A stretch of 27,339 nucleotides of DNA from Rhodospirillales bacterium. Its GTDB lineage: Bacteria; Pseudomonadota; Alphaproteobacteria; Micavibrionales; UBA2020. The notes under the pieces were generated by a model. That model was not told the origin of the DNA, made no database searches, and saw nothing but the letters and a program-made list of their open reading frames with translations. Both the position numbers and the translations under genes were made by a program. Where the stretch lies: contig JAHFPI010000002.1 in NCBI GenBank assembly GCA_023266795.1, positions 1 through 27,339 of the forward strand, in the 5' to 3' direction. Within the stretch, counting starts at the first letter, position 1, and each line of letters opens with the position of its first letter. Positions 8,637 to 15,921 of the stretch are shown one piece after another.

Positions 8637-10799
8637 ATGATCCGGCAGTATGAGCTGATAGAGCGCATCAAGGCCTACGATCCGGACGTGGACGAGGACC
8701 TGATCAACCGCGCCTACGTTTACGCCATGAAGATGCACGGCGCCCAGACCCGCGCCTCCGGCGACCTGTATTTCTCGCATCCGCTCGAAGTGGCCGGCAT
8801 CATGACCGAGATGAAGATGGACCAGGCTGCGGTCTGCACGGCGCTGCTGCACGACACGGTCGAGGATACGCTGGCGACGCTGGACGAGATCAAGCGCCTG
8901 TTCGGCGACGAAATATGCCGGCTGGTCGACGGCGTGACCAAGCTCTCGCGCATCGAGTTCCAGAGCGCGCAGGAAAAGCAGGCGGAGAACTTCCGCAAGC
9001 TGGTGCTGGCCATGTCGTCGGACATCCGCGTGCTGCTGGTGAAGCTGGCCGACCGCCTGCACAACATGCGCACCCTGCACCACATCGACAAGCCGGAGAA
9101 AAGGAAGCGCATCGCGCTGGAGACCATCGAGATTTACGCGCCGCTGGCCGAGCGCATCGGCATCCACCGCATCAAGGAGGAGCTGGAGGATATCGCCTTC
9201 GGCGAGCTCAACCCCGAGGCGCGGGAGAGCATCCTCACCCGCCTGAACTTCCTGCGCGCCGAGGGCGGCGAGGCGGTGGTGGAAAGCATCATCGGCGAGC
9301 TCAAGAAAAAGATCGGTGAGGCGGGCATCAAGTCCGATATTCTGGGCCGCGAAAAGACGCGCTATTCCATCTGGAAGAAAATGCAGCGCAAGAACATCGC
9401 CTTCGAGCAGCTCTCCGACATCATGGCGTTCCGCGTCATCGTGGCCGACATACAGGAGTGCTATCACGCGCTGGGCGTCATCCACGGCCTCTATCCGACG
9501 GTGCCGGGGCGCTTCAAGGATTACATTTCCCTGCCCAAGTCCAACGGCTACCGCAGCCTCCATACCACCGTCATCGGCCCCGAAAACCACCGCATCGAAA
9601 TCCAGATCCGCACGCCGGAAATGCATGAGGAGGCTGAGCTGGGCGTCGCCGCCCACTGGTCTTATAAAGAGGGCGGCGGCAAAACCGACGGCCGCCAGTA
9701 CCGCTGGCTCAGGGAGCTGATGGACATTGTCGAGCACGCGCAGAAGCCCGAGGAATTTCTCGAAAACACCAAGCTGGAGCTGTATCAGGATCAGGTGTTC
9801 TGTTTCACGCCCAACGGCGATCTGATCGCGCTGCCGCGCGGCGCGACGCCGATTGACTTCGCCTATGCGGTGCATTCGACGCTGGGCGACAAGACGGTGG
9901 GCGCCAAGGTGAACGGCCGCATCATCCCGCTCAACACGCAGCTGGTGAACGGCGACCAGGTCGAGATCACGACGTCGAAAAGCCAGACGCCCTCCCCCAA
10001 CTGGGAAAGGTTCGTCGTCACCGGCAAGGCCAAGGCGCGCATCCGCCGTTTTGTGCGCCAGCAGCAGCATGAGGAGTACATGAACCTCGGCAAGGCCATG
10101 CTGCAAAAGGTGCTGAAGCAGGAAGGCTACGACTACAACGAAAAGAATTTCACCAGCGATTTCTGCCACGGGTTCAAGACGAACAACGTCGATGAACTGC
10201 TGGTCGGCATCGGCTCCGGGCATATCAGCAGCCGCGAGGTGTTTTATACGCTGCATCCCGATCACCGCCCCAAGGAGCCGCCGCAGACCATCCAGAGCAT
10301 GATCGAAACGGCGGAAAAGAAGACTCACCAGAAGGGCAAGTCGGCGCCCATGCCGATCAAGGGGCTGATCCCCGGCATGGCGCTGCACTTCGCGCGCTGC
10401 TGCCACCCGCTGCCGGGCGACCGGATCGTCGGCATCGTGATGACCGGCAAGGGCGTGACCATCCACACCATTGACTGCGAAACGCTAGAATCCTTCGCCG
10501 ACACGCCGGAGCGCTGGCTGGACATCGCGTGGGAGGAGGGCGAGGACAGCCCGGAATCCCATGTCGGGCGGCTGATCGTCACCATCGCCAACACGCCGGG
10601 CAGCCTCGGCACGCTCTCCACCGTCATCGGCAAGAACGGCGGCAATATCACCAACCTGAAGATCGTCAACCGCTCGCTCGATTTCTGGGACATGATGATC
10701 GACGTGTATGTGCGCGATTCCAAGCACCTCAGCGACATCATCGCGTCGATGCGCGCCACGCCGGAAATCACCGCCGTCAACCGGGCGCGGAGCAGGTAG
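8637..10799 (+). CDS. Bifunctional (p)ppGpp synthetase/hydrolase (Rel/SpoT, RSH)
   Basis: A long RSH enzyme that makes and destroys the alarmone (p)ppGpp. Domains in its 720 residues are as follows. The HD hydrolase has His48, HD at 72-73 and EDT, all present, so hydrolysis should be active. The synthetase has GRFKDYISLPKSNGYRSLHT at about 291-310, with the substrate-binding signature intact. The TGS domain starts at about 384 (QDQVFCFTPNGD), and the zinc-finger/conserved-Cys region (ARCCHPLPGDRIVG) is at about 586-599. A C-terminal ACT domain covers about 645-715. Alphaproteobacteria usually have one such bifunctional RSH, called rel, spoT or rsh. It starts 3 bp after the DUF2065 stop and is 8 bp before the DUF2062 gene. 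GGGGG about 10 bp upstream may serve as ribosome binding site. Confidence 0.96.
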   Translation: MIRQYELIERIKAYDPDVDEDLINRAYVYAMKMHGAQTRASGDLYFSHPLEVAGIMTEMKMDQAAVCTALLHDTVEDTLATLDEIKRLFGDEICRLVDGVTKLSRIEFQSAQEKQAENFRKLVLAMSSDIRVLLVKLADRLHNMRTLHHIDKPEKRKRIALETIEIYAPLAERIGIHRIKEELEDIAFGELNPEARESILTRLNFLRAEGGEAVVESIIGELKKKIGEAGIKSDILGREKTRYSIWKKMQRKNIAFEQLSDIMAFRVIVADIQECYHALGVIHGLYPTVPGRFKDYISLPKSNGYRSLHTTVIGPENHRIEIQIRTPEMHEEAELGVAAHWSYKEGGGKTDGRQYRWLRELMDIVEHAQKPEEFLENTKLELYQDQVFCFTPNGDLIALPRGATPIDFAYAVHSTLGDKTVGAKVNGRIIPLNTQLVNGDQVEITTSKSQTPSPNWERFVVTGKAKARIRRFVRQQQHEEYMNLGKAMLQKVLKQEGYDYNEKNFTSDFCHGFKTNNVDELLVGIGSGHISSREVFYTLHPDHRPKEPPQTIQSMIETAEKKTHQKGKSAPMPIKGLIPGMALHFARCCHPLPGDRIVGIVMTGKGVTIHTIDCETLESFADTPERWLDIAWEEGEDSPESHVGRLIVTIANTPGSLGTLSTVIGKNGGNITNLKIVNRSLDFWDMMIDVYVRDSKHLSDIIASMRATPEITAVNRARSR

Positions 10800-10807
10800 G
10801 GGGCCGC

Positions 10808-11350
10808 ATGATCCTTAAACGCCGCCATCCCCGCACCCGCAGGCAGAAGATCAGGGAAATCGTATGGCCGTCGATGGGGCTGTTGCGCCTGATCCACTAT
10901 TACAAGCACCGCATCGCGCGGCTGCCGGGGACGCCCTATTATATCGCCGCCGGTTTTGCGACCGGCGTGGCGGTGTCCTTTACGCCGTTCGTCGGGTTTC
11001 ACCTGATGATGGCGGGGGTGATCGCCTGGGTGCTGGGCGGGTCGCTGGTGGCGATGGTGCTGGGCACAGTCATCGCCGGCAACCCGTGGACGTACCCTTT
11101 CATCTGGCTGTCGACCTACCAGCTGGGCGAGCTGCTGCTGGGCAAGCACGGCACCCGCGCCGCCTCCACCGCCCTGAACCGCCAGTTCACCTTTTCGGAC
11201 CTGCTGGACAAACCGCTGGATCTTCTGCTGCCGATGACCCTCGGCAGCCTGCCGCTGGCGATCGTGTCATGGGTTGTCACCTACTATTTTATCCGGCATG
11301 TTGTAAGAAAGCATAAGGATGCGCGGCTGTCCCGCATTTATAAACATTAG
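10808..11350 (+). CDS. DUF2062 integral membrane protein
   Basis: A 180-residue protein with a basic N-terminus (ILKRRHPRTRRQKIREIVWP) and a DUF2062 core: GTPYYIAAGFATGVAVSFTPFVGFHLMMA, GTVIAGNPWTYPFIW. There are about three to four hydrophobic segments and a basic tail (RHVVRKHKDARLSRIYKH). The function of the family is unknown. In alphaproteobacteria it commonly sits between rsh and acpS, as here. ATG 10808 has an AGGTAGGGGG ribosome binding site that overlaps the rsh stop, so the two genes are probably translated from one message. Longer in-frame starts would lie inside rsh and are not credible. Confidence 0.85.
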   Translation: MILKRRHPRTRRQKIREIVWPSMGLLRLIHYYKHRIARLPGTPYYIAAGFATGVAVSFTPFVGFHLMMAGVIAWVLGGSLVAMVLGTVIAGNPWTYPFIWLSTYQLGELLLGKHGTRAASTALNRQFTFSDLLDKPLDLLLPMTLGSLPLAIVSWVVTYYFIRHVVRKHKDARLSRIYKH

Positions 11351-11359
11351 GTAAAACGG

Positions 11360-11776
11360 TTGATTTTAGGCATCGGCACAGATTTGACGAGCATTGACCG
11401 CGTGGCTGCGGTGCTGGAGCAGCACGACACGCGGTTCATCGAGCGGTGCTTCGGCGCGGAGGAGCGCGACAAGGTTGAAAAATCGGCCAAGGGTGACGCA
11501 CGGTTGCGCGCCGCCGGCTATGCCAAGAGATGGGCCGCCAAAGAGGCCTGCGCCAAGGCGCTGGGGCAGGGGATCAGCGGCGAGGTTTACCTGAAGGACA
11601 TCGTGGTGGTCACTGGCGCGGCGGGCGCGCCCTCGCTGGTGCTGACGGGCGGCGCCAAAGACCGTTTGACCGCCCTGACGCCGCAGGGTATGACTGCACG
11701 GATACATGTTAGTTTAACGGACGACATGCCGATGGCGCTGGCTTTTGTAATAATTTCCGCCGGGCCGGAAAAATGA
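11360..11776 (+). CDS. acpS: Holo-[acyl-carrier-protein] synthase AcpS
   Basis: Transfers the 4'-phosphopantetheine arm from CoA to apo-ACP, activating fatty acid synthesis. The 138-residue protein has both metal/CoA-binding motifs: IGTDLTSIDRV with Asp8, and KRWAAKEACAKALG with Glu62. The start is a TTG at 11360; no ATG or GTG fits, the family normally begins M-I-x-G-I-G-T-D, and AGGT lies 7 bp upstream. The stop overlaps the lepB ATG as ATGA. The length is slightly above the usual 120-135 residues but without an extra domain. Confidence 0.94.
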   Translation: MILGIGTDLTSIDRVAAVLEQHDTRFIERCFGAEERDKVEKSAKGDARLRAAGYAKRWAAKEACAKALGQGISGEVYLKDIVVVTGAAGAPSLVLTGGAKDRLTALTPQGMTARIHVSLTDDMPMALAFVIISAGPEK

Positions 11777-12612
11777 AAAAGGAACAAGATAAAAAAATGA
11801 TCGAGCAGGCAGCGCTGGAAGAAAAACCGGCAGAAAAAGACCGGGACGATATTGTCGAGCTATTCAAGGCGATGGTGGTGGCGGCGATTATCGCGCTGGT
11901 GATACGCTCCTTCGCCTTCGAGCCCTTCAACATCCCCTCCGGCTCGCTGCTGCCGACGCTGCAGATCGGCGATTACCTGTTTGTCGAAAAATACGCCTAC
12001 GGCTACAGCAAATATTCCTTCCCGCTGGACATCGTCAACTTTCAGGGGCGGGTTCTCGAATCGCCCGTGGCGCGCGGCGATATCGCCGTGTTCCGCCAGC
12101 CCAAGAAGGTCGGCATCGATTACATCAAGCGGATCATCGGCCTGCCGGGGGACAAAATCCAGGTCAAGGGCGGGATGCTGAACATCAACGGCAAGCCGGT
12201 GATGCGCGACCTGCGCGACATCGAGCAGGTCAGCGACGACGGCCGGACGGCCATGTACAAGCGCTATATCGAGACGCTGCCGAACGGCGTGCAGCACTTC
12301 ATTTACGAGATTTCCGACGACTCGCGCTTTGACAACACCGAGGTCTACACTGTGCCGGAGGGCTATTATTTCGCGATGGGCGACAACCGCGACAGCTCGC
12401 TCGACAGCCGCGCGCAGGCGGAGGTGGGCTTTATTCCCGCCGAGAACCTCATCGGCCGCGCCTGGTTCATCTTCTTCTCCACCGAAGGCATCGGCGACAA
12501 ATGCGTCAGGGAGGGGACTTTCGCCCCGGCGGCGTCGCTGCTGTGCAAGCTGGTCGAGTGGCCCAAGGCCATCCGTTACAGCCGCATCTTCAAAAACGTC
12601 AACAAGATCTGA
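11773..12612 (+). CDS. lepB: Signal peptidase I LepB
   Basis: A membrane serine protease that removes signal peptides from secreted proteins. The 279-residue product has a charged N-terminus, one transmembrane segment (about 32-48) and the periplasmic catalytic domain. Catalytic Ser58 lies in PSGSLLPTL, Lys119 in YIKRIIGLPGD, and GDNRDSSLDSR is about 200-210. The usual Met after the catalytic Ser (SGSM) is Leu here, a mild but uncommon change. The first part overlaps acpS (ATGA) and the TGA stop overlaps the rnc ATG (TGATG), so acpS, lepB, rnc and era appear translationally coupled. Confidence 0.95.
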   Translation: MKKEQDKKMIEQAALEEKPAEKDRDDIVELFKAMVVAAIIALVIRSFAFEPFNIPSGSLLPTLQIGDYLFVEKYAYGYSKYSFPLDIVNFQGRVLESPVARGDIAVFRQPKKVGIDYIKRIIGLPGDKIQVKGGMLNINGKPVMRDLRDIEQVSDDGRTAMYKRYIETLPNGVQHFIYEISDDSRFDNTEVYTVPEGYYFAMGDNRDSSLDSRAQAEVGFIPAENLIGRAWFIFFSTEGIGDKCVREGTFAPAASLLCKLVEWPKAIRYSRIFKNVNKI

Positions 12613-13277
12613 TGGATGCCCTTGCAAAAAAAATAGGCTATACGTTTTCCAAGCCGAAGCTTCTTGAAACGGCGCTGACCCATTCCAGCACGCAGAATGA
12701 CCTGAAAAATAACGAGCGGCTGGAGTTCCTCGGCGACCGGGTGCTGGGGCTTGTCATCGCCGATTTGTTGTTCAGCGCCTTTCCCGACGAAGAGGAGGGC
12801 AGCCTCGCCAAGCGCCACACCGGACTGGTGCAGCAGGAGGCGCTGGTCAGCGTTGCACAGGAAATTAATCTCGCCGCGCATGTGAAGCTGTCGGCCGGCG
12901 AAATGAAATCCGGCGGGCAGAAAAAAGAAAAAATCCTCGCCGATGCGCTGGAGGCCCTGATCGGCGCTATTTTTAAAGACGGCGGCCTGCCGCCGGCGCA
13001 GGCGTTTATCAAAACATACTGGGAACATATGCTCCGCAGCCACGCTGCCCCGCCGGAAGACGCCAAGTCGCGGCTGCAGGAATGGGCGCAGGGAAAATCC
13101 CTGCCGCTGCCGGAATACCGGCTGGCCAAAAAATCCGGCAGCGACCACGCGCCGCTGTTTGAGATCGAGGTGTTTGTCGAGGGTGTCGGCAAGGTGTCCG
13201 CCACGGCGGCCAGCAAACGCGCCGCCGAAAAAGCCGCCGCCCTCAAAATGCTGCAAAAAATGGGAATCGAGAAATGA
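12612..13277 (+). CDS. rnc: Ribonuclease III
   Basis: A double-strand-specific endoribonuclease that processes rRNA precursors and regulates mRNAs. The 221-residue protein carries the RNase III signature NERLEFLGDRVLGL (34-47) and the second acidic motif DALEALIGAIF (111-121), giving the metal-binding acidic residues. A C-terminal dsRNA-binding domain covers about 155-219 and ends in the typical Ala/Lys-rich helix (ASKRAAEKAAALKML). The ATG overlaps the lepB stop by one base, and the stop overlaps the era start. The length is typical. Confidence 0.96.
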   Translation: MDALAKKIGYTFSKPKLLETALTHSSTQNDLKNNERLEFLGDRVLGLVIADLLFSAFPDEEEGSLAKRHTGLVQQEALVSVAQEINLAAHVKLSAGEMKSGGQKKEKILADALEALIGAIFKDGGLPPAQAFIKTYWEHMLRSHAAPPEDAKSRLQEWAQGKSLPLPEYRLAKKSGSDHAPLFEIEVFVEGVGKVSATAASKRAAEKAAALKMLQKMGIEK

Positions 13278-14176
13278 CAGCCAAGAAAAAATGCGGTTTC
13301 GTCAGCATTATCGGCGCGCCCAACGCCGGCAAGTCGACGCTGATCAACAAGCTGGTCGGCGCCAAGGTGTCGATCGTCAGCCCCAAGGTGCAGACGACGC
13401 GCACGCGGGTAATGGGCATTGTCAACAAGGGCGCAACGCAGATCGTTTTCATTGACACGCCGGGGATTTTCGCGCCGCGCAAGCGCTTCGACCGGGCGAT
13501 GGTGTCGGCGGCGTGGCAGGGGACGGCGGATGCGGAGATTATCCTGCTGATTGTCGAGGTCGCGCGCGGCAAGGTCAATACCGAGAGTCAGGCGATTGTC
13601 GACAAGCTGAAAGAGCAAAAACGCAGCGCCGTGCTTGTGCTCAATAAAATAGACCTTGTTGATAAAGACAAGCTGCTCAAAATCGCGACGGAGATGAACG
13701 AAACCGGCGTGTTCACCGATATTTACATGATCTCGGCGTTGAGCGGCGACGGGGTCGACCGGCTGCTGAAGGACATCACCGAAAAAATGCCCGCCGGCCC
13801 GTGGATGTTCAATGAGGATCAGGTGTCCGACATGCCGATGCGCCTGCTCGCCGCCGAAATCACGCGCGAAAAAATATTTATACAATTAAAAGAAGAGCTG
13901 CCCTACGCCTCCACCGTCGAAACCGAGACATGGGAGGAATTCAAGGACGGCAGCGTCAAGATCAGCCAGGTGGTCTATGTGATGCGCGACAGCCAGAAGG
14001 CGATCATCCTCGGCAAGGGCGGCGCGCAGATCAAAAAAATCGGCGAAGCCTCGCGTCTCGAGCTCGAGGAAATTTTGGAGCGACGCGTGCATCTCAGCCT
14101 GTTCGTCAAAGTCCGCGAAAACTGGACCGACGACCCCGACCGCTACGCGGCATGGGGTCTGGATTTCAATGCGTGA
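13274..14176 (+). CDS. era: GTPase Era
   Basis: An essential Ras-like GTPase that binds the 3' end of 16S rRNA and helps 30S assembly. The 300-residue protein shows G1 GAPNAGKST (14-22), a G2 region around VQTTRTRV, G3 DTPG (61-64), G4 NKID at about 122 and G5 SAL. A C-terminal KH domain has the GKGG loop (ILGKGGAQIKKIGEASR, about 244-260). It is the last gene of the coupled acpS-lepB-rnc-era set. The recO gene that often follows era is absent; a repeat-rich gap and gcrA come next. Confidence 0.96.
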   Translation: MTAKKKCGFVSIIGAPNAGKSTLINKLVGAKVSIVSPKVQTTRTRVMGIVNKGATQIVFIDTPGIFAPRKRFDRAMVSAAWQGTADAEIILLIVEVARGKVNTESQAIVDKLKEQKRSAVLVLNKIDLVDKDKLLKIATEMNETGVFTDIYMISALSGDGVDRLLKDITEKMPAGPWMFNEDQVSDMPMRLLAAEITREKIFIQLKEELPYASTVETETWEEFKDGSVKISQVVYVMRDSQKAIILGKGGAQIKKIGEASRLELEEILERRVHLSLFVKVRENWTDDPDRYAAWGLDFNA

Positions 14177-14186
14177 GAAAACTCTT

Positions 14187-14253
14187 CCGTCATGCCGGAC
14201 TTGTTCCGGCATCCAAAAGCGCGTCTGCGCGTCACGTTGAGTCTACATGACGG
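14187..14253. repeat. Nested palindromic element downstream of era
   Basis: An outer inverted repeat CCGTCATG (14187-14194) / CATGACGG (14246-14253) encloses a perfect inner hairpin ATGCCGGA (14192-14199) / TCCGGCAT (14205-14212). It has the look of the short palindromic elements scattered in alphaproteobacterial intergenic regions. It starts about 10 bp after the era stop and could protect or end the era transcript. Confidence 0.55.
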
Positions 14254-14269
14254 CAGGACTGCCTTTTGG

Positions 14270-14290
14270 GCCCCCGAACAAATCGGGGGC
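14270..14290 (+). terminator. Possible hairpin terminator after era
   Basis: GCCCCCGA (14270-14277) and TCGGGGGC (14283-14290) form an 8-bp GC-rich stem with a 5-base loop. No T-run follows, so intrinsic termination is uncertain. It is placed between the era operon and the gcrA promoter, where an end of transcription would make sense. Confidence 0.35.
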
Positions 14291-14350
14291 GACACTGGTG
14301 TTCTCCAAACATCCCCCTTTATTTTCCCCGATTCGGTGGTATATTCTGCC

Positions 14351-14380
14351 TTGGACGATATTTAATTGATTATGTAATTA
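14351..14380 (+). promoter_or_regulatory. Candidate promoter region of gcrA with nearby GANTC sites
   Basis: TTGGAC (14351-14356) is followed after 18 bp by TAATTA (14375-14380). The alternative -10 TATAAA at 14379-14384 has spacing that is too long. Two GANTC sites lie upstream, GAGTC (14239-14243) and GATTC (14330-14334). CcrM methylation of GANTC is known to influence the gcrA promoter in Caulobacter; whether it does here is inference. Confidence 0.35.
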
Positions 14381-14396
14381 TAAAAAGGAAGCCGAT

Positions 14397-14969
14397 ATGA
14401 GCTGGACGGACGAGCGGATCGCTCTGCTGAAGAGAATGTGGAAAGAAGGCAAAAGCGCTGCCGACATCGCCAAGGCGCTGGCCAAGGGCGTGACGCGTAA
14501 TGCCGTGATTGGCAAGGCGCACCGCATGGGACTTTCCGGACGGCCCTCGCCGATCAAAAAGCCGGTTGTCGCGCCGAAAAAAGAAATCGTCAGGAAAGAA
14601 CTCGCCAAGCCGCCGCTTAAAAAAGCCGTGCCGCCGGTTGTTGTTTCCGGCGTGCGCCACAATCCGCTGGTCCGCGAAGTGACCGAGCCGCGCAAATTCG
14701 AGAAAGAGCCGATTCCACCGGGCGGGGGCGTGGCGCTCATCGACCTGACCGAGCGCATGTGCAAATGGCCGATCGGCGATCCGCGCGAGGATGATTTCAC
14801 TTTCTGTGGCCGCAATATCCGCCCCGGCACGCCCTATTGCCCCGACCATGCGGGCATGGCCTACCAGTCCTCCAGCCGCACCCGCGCTGCAGCCGCCGAG
14901 GAAAAAGAAGTCAAGGAAGCCACCGAGGAAAGCGCCGACGCTGACGATGAAGTGGTGGCGGTTACCTGA
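14397..14969 (+). CDS. gcrA: Cell-cycle regulator GcrA
   Basis: A sigma-70 cofactor of alphaproteobacteria that binds GANTC-methylated promoters and controls cell-cycle genes. The 190-residue protein begins MSWTDERIALLKRMWKEGKS and has a compact helix-turn-helix (about 1-48, VTRNAVIGKAHRMGLSGR). A Lys/Pro-rich linker follows. The conserved C-terminal sigma-interacting block is at about 115-160 (LTERMCKWPIGDP, FCGRNIRPGTPYCPDHAGMAY). The tail is Ala/Glu/Asp-rich. AAAAAGGAA upstream is a good ribosome binding site. It is monocistronic, flanked by palindromic repeats on both sides. Confidence 0.95.
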   Translation: MSWTDERIALLKRMWKEGKSAADIAKALAKGVTRNAVIGKAHRMGLSGRPSPIKKPVVAPKKEIVRKELAKPPLKKAVPPVVVSGVRHNPLVREVTEPRKFEKEPIPPGGGVALIDLTERMCKWPIGDPREDDFTFCGRNIRPGTPYCPDHAGMAYQSSSRTRAAAAEEKEVKEATEESADADDEVVAVT

Positions 14970-14974
14970 TGCGC

Positions 14975-15075
14975 TGTCATCCCTGCGAAAGCAGGGATCC
15001 AGTTGGTGTTTTATACTGTTCTAAACATGCCTTAAGAAAAGACCCAACTAGGCCCCTGCTTTCGCAGGGGTGACA
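14975..15075. repeat. Palindromic MITE-like repeat, copy 1
   Basis: About 101 bp bounded by imperfect terminal inverted repeats of roughly 33 bp. The left end has TGTCA followed by CCCTGCGAAAGCAGGG. The right end is the near reverse complement, CCCTGCTTTCGCAGGG followed by TGACA. The end repeats are themselves hairpins. It fills the gap between the convergent gcrA and murU genes and probably acts as a transcription barrier or 3' stabiliser for both. It matches the copy at 15832-15920 in the same orientation. Confidence 0.8.
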
Positions 15076-15081
15076 GAGTTG

Positions 15082-15810
15082 TTAACCCGCCTGCCGTTTC
15101 GCCAATATCCTGTTCGTCTCCGCCAGCGCTTCCGGTGTGCCGACGTGATACCACTCGCCGTCATGGCGCAGGCCGTACAGCCGCCCGTCGCGCTCCGCCT
15201 TGTGAAATAGTTCGACGAATGAGAATGCCCCCTCCGGCGCACCATTAAACAGGCGCGGATGCACGATGCGCGGGCCGGCGAAAATATAATTGGCGGTCTT
15301 GTCGTTACCCTTGGCGAAGACCGGTTTATCCGTGCCGTCAGCCAAATAATAATCGCCCTTGCCCGCATAGGCCGGAATTTTATCGGCGGGATGCAGCAAT
15401 AACAGCAAATCTATTTTTGAAGAATCCCACTTGTCGGCGAGCGCGCGCAGGGCGGGTTTTTTGCCGTCCGTCCACACCACGTCGGCATTCAGCACATAGA
15501 ACGGCGCGTCGCCGAAAAACCCGATCATCTTTTTCACCCCGCCGCCGGTATCGAGCAGGGGCGTCTCGGGAGAAAGCGTGATGCGCGGGGCTTTGCGGCT
15601 TTTCAGGTGGTCGGCGATCATCTTCCCCAGATAAAAATGGTTCACCACCACCTCCTCGACGCCAACGTCGGCAAGGGCATCAAGCGTACGGTCAAGCATC
15701 GTCCGGCCATCGACCATCAATAATGGTTTGGGGCAGGTGTCGGTGAGGGGGCGCATCCGCTCGCCTTTACCGGCGGCGAGGACGAATGCTTTTTTAGGAG
15801 CTGGGTTCAT
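15082..15810 (-). CDS. murU: N-acetylmuramate 1-phosphate uridylyltransferase (MurU-like)
   Basis: A sugar-nucleotide transferase of the GT-A fold, in the clade that makes UDP-MurNAc from MurNAc-1-phosphate in peptidoglycan recycling. The 242-residue protein has the nucleotide-binding motif LAAGKGERMRPLT (11-23) with PKPLL, the LNADVVW metal/nucleotide Asp at about 108, and a typical C-terminus (EWYHVGTPEALAETNRIL). I chose ATG 15810; a frame open to 15921 would only translate the palindromic repeat. The likely ribosome binding site GGGGGGA is a little far upstream. It normally pairs with the kinase AmgK, which is not in this window. Another small nucleotidyltransferase specificity (mannose-1-phosphate type) cannot be excluded. 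Confidence 0.8.
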   Translation of the reverse strand: MNPAPKKAFVLAAGKGERMRPLTDTCPKPLLMVDGRTMLDRTLDALADVGVEEVVVNHFYLGKMIADHLKSRKAPRITLSPETPLLDTGGGVKKMIGFFGDAPFYVLNADVVWTDGKKPALRALADKWDSSKIDLLLLLHPADKIPAYAGKGDYYLADGTDKPVFAKGNDKTANYIFAGPRIVHPRLFNGAPEGAFSFVELFHKAERDGRLYGLRHDGEWYHVGTPEALAETNRILAKRQAG

Positions 15811-15831
15811 TGCTTTATTATCCCCCCATAT

Positions 15832-15920
15832 CGTCGTCCCTGCGAAAGCAGGGATCCAGTTGGTGTTTTTACTGTAACAAAAAAAGACCCGACTGGGCCC
15901 CTGCTTTCGCAGGGGTGACA
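15832..15920. repeat. Palindromic MITE-like repeat, copy 2
   Basis: This is an 89-bp copy of the element at 14975-15075 in direct orientation. It has the same end hairpins (CCCTGCGAAAGCAGGG left, CCCTGCTTTCGCAGGG right), GATCCAGTTGGTGTTTT, and GACCC.ACT.GG near the right end, with a shorter divergent centre. It lies between tsaE and murU, ending 1 bp before the tsaE stop codon at 15922-15924. Confidence 0.8.
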
Positions 15921-15921
15921 A

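Noticed and set aside
8634..10466. 610-codon open frame on the minus strand
   Set aside because: It is fully antisense to the clearly functional rsh gene, is rich in Arg/His/Leu/Asp typical of reverse-frame reading of GC-rich genes, and shows no known motif or ribosome binding site.
15811..15921. Longer murU start adding about 37 residues
   Set aside because: The extra residues come from translating the palindromic repeat (the familiar WIPAFAGTT-type reading), not from the enzyme family.
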